Shown in pieces: positions 7,444-16,727 of a stretch of 64,000 bases of DNA (position 1 is the first letter of the stretch; each line of letters starts with the position of its first letter). Source of the stretch: JABDLO01 sp035327565 (lineage in GTDB: Bacteria; Bacteroidota; Bacteroidia; Chitinophagales; Saprospiraceae). The notes under the pieces are model-generated. The model was given only the letters and a program-made list of their open reading frames with translations. It had not been told where the DNA came from and searched no databases. The DNA is taken from the NCBI GenBank assembly GCA_035327565.1, contig DAOLDB010000018.1, positions 3,640 through 67,639 on the forward strand, read 5' to 3'. A program made the translations under genes and the position numbers.

Positions 7444-7932
7444 ACAAAGTATTTTTTATTACCTGTCAATATTAACAGCTATTGCATCCCCAATACACTA
7501 TATTTACTTTTTCTCCTGTATAAATTATAGCTGTTTTCTTTTAGTATAAATATTAGAAGGGTTTAGTGTACCGGGTTCATCAAATACTATAATAATGTGC
7601 TTCATTTTGAAAACTTTTAGTGGATTTATATTTTTTCATAATTTATTTTTCATTCTTTGAAATAATTATTACTTTTGGTGTCTCGCAAGCCACAATTATT
7701 CATATTCAATTTGTTCCTCTTATCAAGAATTGACATTCATTTAGTATGGGTGAGCTTCGTTGTCATATAGACAGTCGGGGGAATACAATGCTTTTGAGGA
7801 TTATTACCTTAAAGCTCATAAAGGAAATTCAAATTATAGTTATTCAATCGTTTGAGGTGTTTTTGAAATAAATACTCTTGAAAGGGAATATCATTTGAAA
7901 CAACTGTTTGCATCGAAAAAATTATATGTAGT
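7444..7932. other. 489-bp intergenic region
   Basis: AT-rich DNA between the divergent HxlR pseudogene and the outer-membrane barrel gene. On the minus strand at 7525-7605 there is a 26-codon open frame starting M-K-H-I-I-I-V-F-D-E, which resembles the first strand of an alpha/beta enzyme and then stops; it may be a gene remnant. I see no terminator hairpin and no convincing promoter. Confidence 0.4.
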
Positions 7933-8862
7933 ATGTATAGGAATAATTTGGAATGGAAAAGATATTGGGCCCTATGTGTTTTTATGGTTTTTGTTAACAG
8001 TATTCTAGAAAGCCAAACACCTTGGGATGCTATTTTTATGGCAAAACGGGAATTGTGTATTGCGGGTTTATATGATGAAGCCAGATGGTCAGAGTATTGG
8101 GAAGGAACCCATTTGATTGAAAATCAAAATATTGGAATCTTTCGCAGACAGTCAGTTATGTCAATGGCCACCTATGGAATAACTGATGGTTTCAATGCAA
8201 CCATTATGTTGCCTTATATTCGAACTTCTTCTGACGGCGGGCAACTCGCTGGTGTGAATGGATTTCAGGACATCAGTGCAACATTGAAAGGAAGAATTTT
8301 GAGTAAAAGTCTGTCTGAAAGCAGATTGGATATTGTTGGGGCAGCTTCATTTTCAATGCCGGTTTCAAATTATTTATCGGATTATCTGCCCTATAGCATT
8401 GGATTGGGTACTCCAGAGCTCAATTTAAGACTTACAGGTGAATATATGTACTTCGAAAAGATATATTTGAGAGTATCAGGAGCTCATATTTGGCGTGGAA
8501 CTACCCAAATAGAACGTACATACTACTACCAGAATGGTAGTGTGTACAGTGAGCACATGGATGTACCGAATGCAATTTCGGCACACGGTGCGTTGGGTTT
8601 ACTGTTATTTCAAGGCCGGTTAAGAACTGAACTCACCTATTGGGGAACCTGGTGTACCAGTGGTGATGATATCAGACGATGGTTGCGCCCTCAACCTACC
8701 AATAAATTTGAATTTCAACAATATGGACTTTTCGCTCAATATTATTTTAAAAATTTGAAAGAAGTAAGTCTCATTGCATATGCCAACCGTATGTTTGCCG
8801 GCAGGAATATGGGTAAATTTACTAATGTATCTCTGGGAGCGACCTATCAATTTAATTTGTAA
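7933..8862 (+). CDS. Outer-membrane beta-barrel protein (transporter-like)
   Basis: A 309-residue protein with an N-terminal hydrophobic export segment (about residues 11-26) and then alternating hydrophobic/polar strands ending in an aromatic-hydrophobic C-terminus (Y-Q-F-N-L), as in outer-membrane barrels. The stretch with Y-G-I-T-D-G-F-N-A-T-I-M-L-P-Y and the following D-I-S-A-T-L-K-G-R resembles the MetA-pathway/alginate-export-like barrel families often labelled transporter. Substrate unknown. The haloperoxidase-like lipoprotein starts 21 bases after its stop, so the two are probably co-transcribed and both reach the outer membrane. Confidence 0.65.
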   Translation: MYRNNLEWKRYWALCVFMVFVNSILESQTPWDAIFMAKRELCIAGLYDEARWSEYWEGTHLIENQNIGIFRRQSVMSMATYGITDGFNATIMLPYIRTSSDGGQLAGVNGFQDISATLKGRILSKSLSESRLDIVGAASFSMPVSNYLSDYLPYSIGLGTPELNLRLTGEYMYFEKIYLRVSGAHIWRGTTQIERTYYYQNGSVYSEHMDVPNAISAHGALGLLLFQGRLRTELTYWGTWCTSGDDIRRWLRPQPTNKFEFQQYGLFAQYYFKNLKEVSLIAYANRMFAGRNMGKFTNVSLGATYQFNL

Positions 8863-8883
8863 TTTTTAAAAGTAAAGAATAAA

Positions 8884-10440
8884 ATGAGACCTGAATCTTT
8901 ATCTAAATTTGTTTTTCCATTAGGTGTATCTATTGCAATCATTTTGTTAGTTTTTGCGTGCAATAAAGAAATTCATACATATGCTGTCTTTGATGATTAT
9001 GTGTATAGTGGTGTTGATATTAATGGAGGAGCATGGAAGTCTATCCTTGTCAATGACATCAATGAGATCAATATAAATCATCAGTATGATCAATTAACAC
9101 CGGAATATCAGTCTTCAGTAGAGGAATTAATCCAAAAATTGGAAAACCGGACTTTTGCTCAAGACAGATCACTAAAATTTTGGACAAATAATCCTGTGGT
9201 GCGTTGGAATGAAATCGCTCTGGAATTAGCAGCTAAGTACAATCTTATCCCTCCACCTAACCCTGATGGTACCTACACATTGCCCTCTGCTGCAAATCCG
9301 ACCGGCCCGCCAAGATTTCCATTTGCACATCCTCCCTATACCTCCAGAATGCTTGCACATTTGAGTGTAGCTCAATTTGATGGCCTGATTACAGCCTGGC
9401 ATTTTAAATATAAGTATAATATTCAAGGACATCATCATATCAATAGTAGAGTTGAACCAGTATATACAGACAATTCACTTCCTCCATTTCCTTCTGATGG
9501 TGCTGTTATTGCAGAAGTTTCCCGAAGGATATTAAAAGCTTTTTTTCCACTTGAACACGGATATCTGGATAGTGTTTATTTCGATCATTTAGAGGTTTTG
9601 GCAAATTGCGGTTTATTTGTGAGTAATGATATTGATGCAGGAATTCAGATTGGAGAACAGATTTCTGCCATGGTAATGCAGAGAGCTGCGAGTGATGGTA
9701 TGGGACAAGCACAAAGTCCAAGGATTATTTCTGATTCTATTCGGGATGCTGCTCAAACACGGTTTGGCTGGCATTGGGTGAATATGGAAAGCCCGGTACG
9801 TCCTGTTGGCCTTGTCCCTTCTTACGGCAAAGTAAGGATGTGGAGTGTCCCTGTCGTAACCTTAGTGAGGTCAGTACCACCACCGGCTCCAGGATCTGCT
9901 GAATTCAACAGAGATGCAGATGAACTCAAAAACATAGCAAAAAATCTGTCTAATACTCAACGCAAAATAGCGAACTGGTGGGAAGATGGCCTAGGTTCAT
10001 ATACTCCACCCGGACATTGGAACCGACTGGCAAAAGAATTTTGTTTGAAATACAAGTTGAATCCTCTACGTACTGCCCGAGTGTTTGCATACATGAATAT
10101 GGCAATACAGGATGCAGGTATTGCTTGTTGGGATACAAAGTATTTTTATCACTACCCACGACCTATCCAAACCATTCCAGGATTTAAAACTATTTTGGGT
10201 ACACCTAATTTTCCTGCTTATACTTCAGGGCACAGTACATTTTCAGCAGCGGGTGCAGAAGTTTTAGCATATATTTTTCCTCAGGAAGCATCCTATTGTC
10301 GTGATTGGGCTGAGGAGGCAGCTATTTCAAGAGTTTATGGAGGTATACATTATAGATTTGATGCAGAAGCGGGGATCGAGCAGGGACGTAAAGTCGCTGA
10401 ATATACAATTAACATTGCAAGTGTTGATGGTGCTGATTGA
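8884..10440 (+). CDS. Vanadium-dependent haloperoxidase-like PAP2 lipoprotein
   Basis: A 518-residue lipoprotein: hydrophobic leader then lipobox L-V-F-A-Cys26. The C-terminal third holds the three PAP2/vanadium-haloperoxidase motifs: Lys419-x6-Arg426-Pro427, Ser448-Gly-His-Ser451, and Ser482-Arg483-x5-His489-x3-Asp493, so all vanadate or phosphate ligands and the apical histidines are present. Such proteins either oxidise halides with peroxide or remove phosphate from lipids; sequence alone does not decide, although the length and the long helical N-terminal part resemble bacterial haloperoxidase-type members more than the short lipid phosphatases. It probably forms an operon with the barrel protein upstream. 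Confidence 0.85.
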   Translation: MRPESLSKFVFPLGVSIAIILLVFACNKEIHTYAVFDDYVYSGVDINGGAWKSILVNDINEININHQYDQLTPEYQSSVEELIQKLENRTFAQDRSLKFWTNNPVVRWNEIALELAAKYNLIPPPNPDGTYTLPSAANPTGPPRFPFAHPPYTSRMLAHLSVAQFDGLITAWHFKYKYNIQGHHHINSRVEPVYTDNSLPPFPSDGAVIAEVSRRILKAFFPLEHGYLDSVYFDHLEVLANCGLFVSNDIDAGIQIGEQISAMVMQRAASDGMGQAQSPRIISDSIRDAAQTRFGWHWVNMESPVRPVGLVPSYGKVRMWSVPVVTLVRSVPPPAPGSAEFNRDADELKNIAKNLSNTQRKIANWWEDGLGSYTPPGHWNRLAKEFCLKYKLNPLRTARVFAYMNMAIQDAGIACWDTKYFYHYPRPIQTIPGFKTILGTPNFPAYTSGHSTFSAAGAEVLAYIFPQEASYCRDWAEEAAISRVYGGIHYRFDAEAGIEQGRKVAEYTINIASVDGAD

Positions 10441-10543
10441 GCTGATAAGAGTATGTGTAGCCGATACTGAAATATATGAATTTATAAAGTAAAAATGCTC
10501 AATAAAAATGTATTTTCATACTCCATTTAATGAAGTGAAACCA

Positions 10544-11105
10544 ATGAAAAAAAATTACTTCTTTACCGTTACTCTCATTCTTTTATTTATGTCTGTATTG
10601 GCTTTTTCTGACAACCTTTTTTTTTGAAGTAACACAGGAATGCAATAAAGACCCAAAATTTATTATTCACGGGATTTTTATGTTAGCCTGGTTTACCATA
10701 CCGGTAGTTCAAACTCAACGGGTACGAAAAGGTAACTTCAAAGCTCATATAAAATGAGGTAAGGCGGGAATGCTTATAGCTATCGGGGTATTTATAAGTA
10801 CAATATAAGTTTTTTATGCCATGTTTGAAGGATGGTATGCCATCCCTTGTTATTTAAAGGCCAATCCTATTTTTATAGTGAGTATTGCTGTATTGGTTTT
10901 TCACGCTTATAGGAACCACCATGATAGTGCCAAACACAAACACTATATTTTTAGGACATCCTTATTAATACTTGAGCCCATCTTAAGCCGTATTGCATTT
11001 GATCCTGTAAAAGCTTTTTTGGCTTTGGTGTGGAATGTTTTATTCATTTCTTTTTTTCATATGATTGGATCACACAAAAGAAAATCCATTCCATCAGTTG
11101 GATAA
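10544..11105 (+). pseudogene. Membrane-protein gene with a frameshift and two in-frame stops
   Basis: From the ATG at 10544 the frame encodes a signal-like start (M-K-K-N-Y-F-F-T-V-T-L) and F-S-D-N-L-F, then stops in a run of nine Ts (10617-10625). Dropping one T restores a frame that runs through K-F-I-I-H-G-I-F-M-L-A-W-F, K-A-H-I-K, a TGA at 10755-10757, G-K-A-G-M-L-I-A-I-G-V-F, a TAA at 10806-10808, F-E-G-W-Y-A and L-E-P-I-L-S-R to a stop at 11105. The continuous membrane-helix pattern across all lesions shows one former gene of about 186 codons, probably a small integral membrane protein with four helices. Three lesions make sequencing error an unlikely sole cause. Confidence 0.8.
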
Positions 11106-11139
11106 GGTTTGTGTGGTTTTACATTGTATACGCCCTGTC

Positions 11140-11176
11140 AATACTCATATAAGCAGGGTACTCAATGAGTATTTTT
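11140..11176 (+). terminator. Probable terminator between convergent units
   Basis: Arms AATACTCAT (11140-11148) and ATGAGTATT (11165-11173) pair perfectly over 9 bp and are followed by TTT and more AT on the plus strand. It lies between the decayed membrane-protein gene and the end of the trp operon. The stem is AT-rich and the loop is 16 bases, so it is weaker than the other terminators here. Confidence 0.45.
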
Positions 11177-11205
11177 ACACTATACAACACGAACATGCTA
11201 TCCAT

Positions 11206-12210
11206 CTACAAAACAAGTTCTCTGGCTTTTCTGATTTTCTGAATCAACTGTGATGATTGAGAGTAATCCAGGGTTTGTTGACCGTCACTTATTGCCTTTT
11301 CCGGACATTCGTGTACTTCCATGATGATACCATCGGCTCCGGATACAACTGAAGCCAGTGCGATTTTGTCAACATATTTTCTAACCCCGATTCCATGTGA
11401 GGGATCAGCTACAACCGGCAAGTGGGACCGATCTTTTAGAATGGCGATGGCATTGATGTCCATGGTATTTCGGTATGCATTTTCATAAGTTCTGATTCCC
11501 CGTTCACAAAGAATTATTTTTTCATTACCATTGCTGAAAATATATTCGGCAGACTGGAGCAATTCTTCTATAGTGCCTGACATTCCTCTTTTAATCAATA
11601 CAGGTTTATCCAACTCTCCCAATGCATCCAGCAAATTGAAATTCTGACTGTTTCTGGCCCCCACCTGAAAAATATCCACAAAATCGATCATTTCTTTTAT
11701 TTGCGATACCTGCATTACCTCTGTGATGATCCGGATATTATTTGATTTCGCTTTTTCGTACCAGAATTTTAATCCCTCTATACCCAGGCCTCTGAATGAA
11801 TAGGGTGAGCTCCTTGGTTTAAATACTCCACCCCGCATAATTGAAATTCCCATTTCTTTCAGATGACTTAAAGTACTGTCAATTTGTTCTTCACTTTCAA
11901 TAGAACATGGGCCGGCCATTACCTGAAAATGTCCGTTGCCAATGAGTGTTTTTTCACCTAAATCGATTTGGGTCTTTCCAACTTTCCATCGGGTAGAAAC
12001 CAGCTTAAACGGATCACTTACCCTGTGTATATCCAATACACCCGGCAGAAAACCAAGTTCTCTCAGGTCAATTTCCTTTTTCCCAATGCATACCATATAC
12101 CGGCCATATTGAGTATGCACATGAGTAAATTGGTAGCCCAAACGTTTGACTTTTTCTTCAATATCAGATAATGTCTTCGGATCAATATTATTTTCTAACT
12201 GTACAATCAT
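11206..12210 (-). CDS. aroF: DAHP synthase, type I-beta (3-deoxy-7-phosphoheptulonate synthase)
   Basis: A 334-residue enzyme that joins phosphoenolpyruvate and erythrose 4-phosphate in the first step of aromatic biosynthesis. Residues 1 to about 70 form a ferredoxin-like regulatory domain as in AroA-I-beta enzymes; the barrel follows with G-P-C-S-I-E-S, R-G-G-V-F-K-P-R-S-S-P-Y-S-F, Q-V-G-A-R-N, L-I-K-R-G-M, L-C-E-R-G and D-P-S-H-G-I-G, which carry the metal and phosphate ligands. The start overlaps the trpA stop by 4 bases, so it is the last gene of the trp operon. That placement suggests a supply enzyme matched to tryptophan demand. Product assignment is firm; which amino acid inhibits it is unknown. 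Confidence 0.93.
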   Translation of the reverse strand: MIVQLENNIDPKTLSDIEEKVKRLGYQFTHVHTQYGRYMVCIGKKEIDLRELGFLPGVLDIHRVSDPFKLVSTRWKVGKTQIDLGEKTLIGNGHFQVMAGPCSIESEEQIDSTLSHLKEMGISIMRGGVFKPRSSPYSFRGLGIEGLKFWYEKAKSNNIRIITEVMQVSQIKEMIDFVDIFQVGARNSQNFNLLDALGELDKPVLIKRGMSGTIEELLQSAEYIFSNGNEKIILCERGIRTYENAYRNTMDINAIAILKDRSHLPVVADPSHGIGVRKYVDKIALASVVSGADGIIMEVHECPEKAISDGQQTLDYSQSSQLIQKIRKARELVL

Positions 12211-12995
12211 GTTCTTATAGATTGAATAAATGAAGGAATGATGCTTTCAGGACTGTAAGCCTGGTTCAATGCTCTGATAAAGGCGCTTCCTATGATGGCA
12301 CCATGACTGTGGTGACATGCCGTTAAAAAACTTTTTTTATCATGAATTCCAAAACCAATCAGGGTAGGGGACTGAAGTTTCAAATTTTTAATTCTTTCAA
12401 AATAATTAAGTTGTTCCTCTGAAACATACTGGCTTTTTCCTGTAATTGAATTTTGAGAAACTATGTAAATGAATCCGCTGCTTAGCCTGTCAGCCATTTT
12501 AATCCGGTCATTTCCCGTCATTGGCGATATTAAAAAGCTGATGCTCATATGATGACGGATAAATAATGGCATATACTCTTCCTCATATACTAGCATAGGT
12601 AGGTCCGGAATGATCAGGCCATCGATTCCTGCGAGAGAAGCGTCCTGTACAAATCTTTCTACTCCATATTGAAGAATCTGATTGTAATACCCCATCAATA
12701 TAATAGGAATTGCAGAATGTTTTCTGGCTTCCTTTACCTGGTCAAACAGGATAGAAATAGTCATTCCATTTTTAATAGCTTTTTCACTACTGTTTTGGAT
12801 GGTAGGACCGTCAGCCAATGGATCGGAATACGGCATACCCAGTTCAATGAGGTCCACATCGCATCGATCCAGTGCCCGGATAATAGAAACAGTATCGTTA
12901 AGTGAGGGATATCCTGCGGTAAAGTATATATTTAGAATATTGCCAGCTTTGGATTTTATGGTATCTCGCACCCTGTTAGTTAGTAGAGTGTTCAT
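12207..12995 (-). CDS. trpA: Tryptophan synthase alpha subunit
   Basis: A 262-residue TIM barrel that cleaves indole-3-glycerol phosphate to indole and glyceraldehyde 3-phosphate and passes indole to TrpB through the complex tunnel. Seen: I-E-L-G-M-P-Y-S-D-P-L-A-D-G-P near residues 50-64 (catalytic Glu and Asp), G-I-D-G-L-I-I-P-D-L-P near 126, and the phosphate-binding G-F-G-I and G-S-A-F segments. Length is standard. It overlaps aroF by 4 bases and starts 6 bases after trpB. Confidence 0.96.
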   Translation of the reverse strand: MNTLLTNRVRDTIKSKAGNILNIYFTAGYPSLNDTVSIIRALDRCDVDLIELGMPYSDPLADGPTIQNSSEKAIKNGMTISILFDQVKEARKHSAIPIILMGYYNQILQYGVERFVQDASLAGIDGLIIPDLPMLVYEEEYMPLFIRHHMSISFLISPMTGNDRIKMADRLSSGFIYIVSQNSITGKSQYVSEEQLNYFERIKNLKLQSPTLIGFGIHDKKSFLTACHHSHGAIIGSAFIRALNQAYSPESIIPSFIQSIRT

Positions 12996-13001
12996 CTTTA
13001 T

Positions 13002-14204
13002 TTAGTTTACTGTGTTTTGGATGAAATTCATGTATGTATCAAGATCTTTGTCTCCTCTCCCTGAAAGGCTGATAATTACAGTAGAATGAGTGGTAAGATT
13101 TAATTTTGGCAGAACAGCGAAGGCATGGGCAGTCTCCAATGCAGGGATAATTCCTTCGGATTTGGATAATTCAAGTACGGCTTGCATGGCTTCATCATCG
13201 GTGGCCGCGAAGACCTTTGCCCTTCCTGACTGAATCAGATGGGCATGAAGGGGCCCAATTCCCGGGTAATCCAGTCCGGCCGATAATGAATATGGTTCTA
13301 TAATTTGTCCGTCGGTTGTTTGCATTAATAGTGTTTTGCAACCGTGAATGATCCCTTCCGTTCCCAGAATACTTGTAGCAGCTGAATGACCGGTATCTAT
13401 ACCTTTGCCTGCTGCTTCTGCCAATATCAGTTGTACTTTTTCCTCTTCCAGAAAATGATAGAATGCACCCGCGGCATTACTTCCCCCACCTACACAGGCC
13501 AATATGTAATCCGGATTCTCAATTCCTGTTTTTTCATTTAATTGCCATCGCATTTCTTCAGATATCACGGATTGAAAACGAGTAACCATATCTGGATAGG
13601 GATGGGGTCCGATGGCAGACCCTATTATATAATGAGTGGATTCTGCATTATTAATCCAATCTCTGATGGCTTCATTGGTAGCGTCTTTCAAAGTTTTACT
13701 TCCACTTCGTGCGGGTATGACTGAAGCACCCAGCATTTTCATCCTCGATACATTGGGAGCCTGCCTTTGGATATCTACCTCTCCCATATATACTACACAT
13801 TCCATCCCTTTAAGTGCACAAACGGTTGCCGTAGCTACCCCATGCTGACCGGCCCCGGTTTCAGCGATGATTCGTTTTTTGCCCAGGCGTCTGGCCATTA
13901 ATATTTGCCCAATAGTGTTATTGATTTTGTGCGCACCGGTATGGTTAAGATCTTCCCTTTTCAGGAAAATCCGTGCATTGTATCTCTTCGATAAATTGTC
14001 AGCATAGTATAATGGAGAGGGTCTCCCTACATAATCTCTTAAGAGGGATTGAAATTCGTTTTGAAATGCCGATTCATTCATGATATTGAGGTAGCTAAGC
14101 CGCAATTCTTCTACATTGGAATACAGCATTTCAGGTATGAACGCTCCACCAAAACGCCCATAAAACCCCCTCTCATTAGGGTGATAAGATACATTGGTTA
14201 TCAT
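13002..14204 (-). CDS. trpB: Tryptophan synthase beta subunit
   Basis: A 400-residue PLP enzyme that condenses indole with serine. The PLP lysine lies in H-T-G-A-H-K-I-N-N near residue 88, the A-E-T-G-A-G-Q-H-G-V-A motif near 110, and the phosphate-cradling G-G-G-S-N-A-A-G near 235; the late segment S-G-R-G-D-K-D closes the active site. Length and motifs match the classical TrpB1 that works with TrpA. Its ATG overlaps the trpF stop by 4 bases and trpA follows after 6 bases, so the subunits are made together. Confidence 0.97.
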   Translation of the reverse strand: MITNVSYHPNERGFYGRFGGAFIPEMLYSNVEELRLSYLNIMNESAFQNEFQSLLRDYVGRPSPLYYADNLSKRYNARIFLKREDLNHTGAHKINNTIGQILMARRLGKKRIIAETGAGQHGVATATVCALKGMECVVYMGEVDIQRQAPNVSRMKMLGASVIPARSGSKTLKDATNEAIRDWINNAESTHYIIGSAIGPHPYPDMVTRFQSVISEEMRWQLNEKTGIENPDYILACVGGGSNAAGAFYHFLEEEKVQLILAEAAGKGIDTGHSAATSILGTEGIIHGCKTLLMQTTDGQIIEPYSLSAGLDYPGIGPLHAHLIQSGRAKVFAATDDEAMQAVLELSKSEGIIPALETAHAFAVLPKLNLTTHSTVIISLSGRGDKDLDTYMNFIQNTVN

Positions 14205-14827
14205 AAATTCATTTTCTTTAATCCTTTCAAAAATTCTGTAAATTTCAATACCTTACTTACATCTTTTATCCCTGGTGAAATTTCAAACCGACTATTAATA
14301 TCCACACCATAAAATTTAGGATGTTTAAGTACAGAAATTTGATAAACATCTTCCGGACCAATTCCCCCAGCCAGCAGGAAGGGTATTTTGCCTTCGTAAG
14401 TCTGAATCCAATCCCATTTGAACTTTATTCCAGAGCCTCCAAATTCTGATGTTTTGGTGTCGAATAATATATAATTCGCCATTGTATATTTCATTGCTTT
14501 TTGGATATCGGATTCACTTTCTATGGAAATGGCTTTAATCACGGGTATGATGGAGCATAATTCCATACAAAATTCAGGACTTTCATCACCATGAAGCTGT
14601 ACTAAATTCAAATTGTAGTCCTTGACTTTTTGGATGATCTCTGCCATAGATGCATTGACGAATATGCCTGTTTTTTTTATATGCTTATGGTCGGGTTCAA
14701 CCTTTGGTATATGATCCAGAAATCGACTGGAGAGCGGATAAAAGTTAAATCCTATCATATCGACTGGGATTGCCAACAGATCTTTCAGGTTGTCGTCATG
14801 GTTGATTCCGCATACTTTGATGATCAT
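14201..14827 (-). CDS. trpF: Phosphoribosylanthranilate isomerase
   Basis: A 208-residue TIM barrel catalysing the Amadori rearrangement of phosphoribosylanthranilate. Motifs: I-K-V-C-G-I at the N-terminus with the catalytic Cys, Q-L-H-G-D-E-S near residue 78, L-A-G-G-I-G-P-E-D near 153 and G-V-D-I-N-S-R-F-E-x-S-P-G near 173 with the catalytic Asp and phosphate-binding loop. It overlaps trpC by 4 bases upstream and trpB by 4 bases downstream, indicating translational coupling. It is not fused to TrpC, unlike the enterobacterial arrangement. Confidence 0.96.
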   Translation of the reverse strand: MIIKVCGINHDDNLKDLLAIPVDMIGFNFYPLSSRFLDHIPKVEPDHKHIKKTGIFVNASMAEIIQKVKDYNLNLVQLHGDESPEFCMELCSIIPVIKAISIESESDIQKAMKYTMANYILFDTKTSEFGGSGIKFKWDWIQTYEGKIPFLLAGGIGPEDVYQISVLKHPKFYGVDINSRFEISPGIKDVSKVLKFTEFLKGLKKMNL

Positions 14828-15651
14828 AGCAATTGCTTGAGTTGGTGAACTTTATCAATAAACTGTTTGCAGACTACGGCAGGTTGATTTTCACGCATAA
14901 ACAATTCACCAATTAAGAAACCATCATATCCCGCTTTGCCTAATTCCATAACCTCTTCAGGAGTTAGAATCCCGCTTTCAGATATTTTTACTTTATCTCC
15001 GGGTAAATCATTTACCAACCGATAGGATAATTGAATATCGGTTGTAAAAGTGGTTAAATCACGGTTATTCACTCCAATGACATCTACATGATCACAGAAT
15101 TTATCCATCATTTCAGATGAGTGGAGTTCCATCAAAACCTCCATATCCAATGAATGGGCAAATGCAGCCAAATGATTTAATTCACCGGCGCTCAAAATCT
15201 CTGCGATGAGTAGTATGGCATCAGCACCGATACTTCTTGCTTCAATTATCTGGTATTCATCAATAATAAAATCCTTTCGCAGAATAGGGCAAAAATTGAA
15301 TTTCCGGGCTATGGTAAGATCATTCGGTGATCCACCAAAGAATGGGGTATCCGTCAATATGGACAGCGCTGATGCTCCCGCCTGCATATAGCCTATGGTG
15401 ACCTCTTCTACAGAAGCATAGGGATTGATAGATGGAACCGAAGGAGATTTTCTTTTAAACTCTGCAATGATTCCGGCCTTATCTTCTCTACGAATGTAAT
15501 GTGATAGTGATACTACAGGGGACTGGTAATAAATGGATTTTTCCAGAAGAGCTACCGGATAGAGGGCCTTTCTTTCTTCAATTTCAATCCTTTTTTGATT
15601 CACAATCCGGTCTAAAATGTGTACTTTACTTATGTTTGTTTTTGATTTCAC
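14824..15651 (-). CDS. trpC: Indole-3-glycerol phosphate synthase
   Basis: A 275-residue TIM barrel that closes the indole ring. Visible: I-I-A-E-F-K-R-K-S-P-S near residue 60 (catalytic Glu and Lys), L-R-K-D-F-I-I-D-E-Y near 123, G-V-N-N-R-D-L near 193 and S-E-S-G-I near 223. The start is a GTG (15649-15651), since no in-frame ATG lies upstream of the conserved region; the N-terminal helix of the family then has its usual length. It follows trpD after about 20 bases and overlaps trpF. Confidence 0.95.
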   Translation of the reverse strand: MKSKTNISKVHILDRIVNQKRIEIEERKALYPVALLEKSIYYQSPVVSLSHYIRREDKAGIIAEFKRKSPSVPSINPYASVEEVTIGYMQAGASALSILTDTPFFGGSPNDLTIARKFNFCPILRKDFIIDEYQIIEARSIGADAILLIAEILSAGELNHLAAFAHSLDMEVLMELHSSEMMDKFCDHVDVIGVNNRDLTTFTTDIQLSYRLVNDLPGDKVKISESGILTPEEVMELGKAGYDGFLIGELFMRENQPAVVCKQFIDKVHQLKQLL

Positions 15652-15671
15652 TTTTATTTTCTTTAAATAGG

Positions 15672-16667
15672 TTATGGTTGGATTTCCAACAGTTTCCTTA
15701 GGGTTTGACGGGCGCGACCTGAAAAGAGTGATTCCCTGGCTTCATATAAACAATCTTCTATAGATGTGCCTGGGTGGAAGCATTGTATTCCTAAAGCTGC
15801 ATTGGCAATTACCACATCATTTTGTGCATTAGTGCCTTTGCCATCCAGTACTTTTATAAATGTGGTTGCTGCTTCTTCAATGGTATTGCCGCCAAAGATT
15901 TCTTCGGCAGAATATACCGGCATTCCAAAGTAGGCAGGGGTTTCCAGCATTTCACAAGCTTTTTTTATTAACTTGACGGGAGCGGTTAAAGACACTTCAT
16001 CGTATCCATCCACCCCATGGAGTATAATGTATTCTTTATCGAGTTTTTCGTATAAGTATTGATAGAGTCTTGCCAAGTTAAAACTGAATACCCCAACTAC
16101 TTGCCTGTAGGGTTGCGCGGGATTCACTAATGGCCCCAGCATATTAAAGAATGTTTTCACACCCAATTGCTTTCGTATAGGACCTACCCCTTTCAGGGCC
16201 GGATGAAAAAGAGGAGCGTGGAAAAAGCAGATGTGTGCCTGATCGATTTGTTTCTTTAATATATAGCTATTATTGGTAAATTGATATCCCAGATATTCAA
16301 GGACATTCGAAGAACCACATGCAGAAGATACCCCATAATTTCCATGTTTAGCTACCATATACCCGGCGCCTGCAACTACTAAAGAAGCGAGGGTGGATAT
16401 ATTGAATGTATTTTTTCCATCGCCTCCCGTTCCGCATAAGTCAATAGTATCCCTTTCCTCCAGATCGACTGTAAGGCAAAGTTCCAATAATGCAGAGCGA
16501 AAGCCTTCAAGTTCTTCCACGGATATGGTGCGCATCAGATATACACTGATGAAAGCGGCAATCTGGGCGTCATTATATTGATTCCTTGATATATTGATCA
16601 GCACTTCTCTTGCTGATTCTTTATTTAATTTTTTATGCTCGAAGAGTTCATTCAGAATTTTTTTCAT
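15672..16667 (-). CDS. trpD: Anthranilate phosphoribosyltransferase
   Basis: A 331-residue enzyme that transfers phosphoribose from PRPP to anthranilate. Diagnostic segments are D-L-C-G-T-G-G-D-G-K-N-T-F-N-I-S-T near residue 77 (PRPP/anthranilate binding), K-H-G-N-Y-G-V-S-S near 107, and R-K-Q-L-G-V-K-T-F-F-N-M-L-G-P-L near 165. Length is normal. It is separated from trpG by about 60 bases, the widest gap inside the operon apart from the leader. Confidence 0.96.
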   Translation of the reverse strand: MKKILNELFEHKKLNKESAREVLINISRNQYNDAQIAAFISVYLMRTISVEELEGFRSALLELCLTVDLEERDTIDLCGTGGDGKNTFNISTLASLVVAGAGYMVAKHGNYGVSSACGSSNVLEYLGYQFTNNSYILKKQIDQAHICFFHAPLFHPALKGVGPIRKQLGVKTFFNMLGPLVNPAQPYRQVVGVFSFNLARLYQYLYEKLDKEYIILHGVDGYDEVSLTAPVKLIKKACEMLETPAYFGMPVYSAEEIFGGNTIEEAATTFIKVLDGKGTNAQNDVVIANAALGIQCFHPGTSIEDCLYEARESLFSGRARQTLRKLLEIQP

Positions 16668-16727
16668 ACTATGTATTTTTAACTGGGTTTTTAAGGGAGT
16701 TACCCACCATTATTGTCTGTTTTTATA

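Noticed and set aside
7127..7530. Plus-strand open frames opposite the HxlR pseudogene
   Set aside because: They are antisense shadows; the minus-strand frame matches a known family on both sides of the stop.
16668..16727. Second attenuator between trpG and trpD
   Set aside because: The gap of about 60 bases has no stable hairpin followed by a T-run and no Trp codons.
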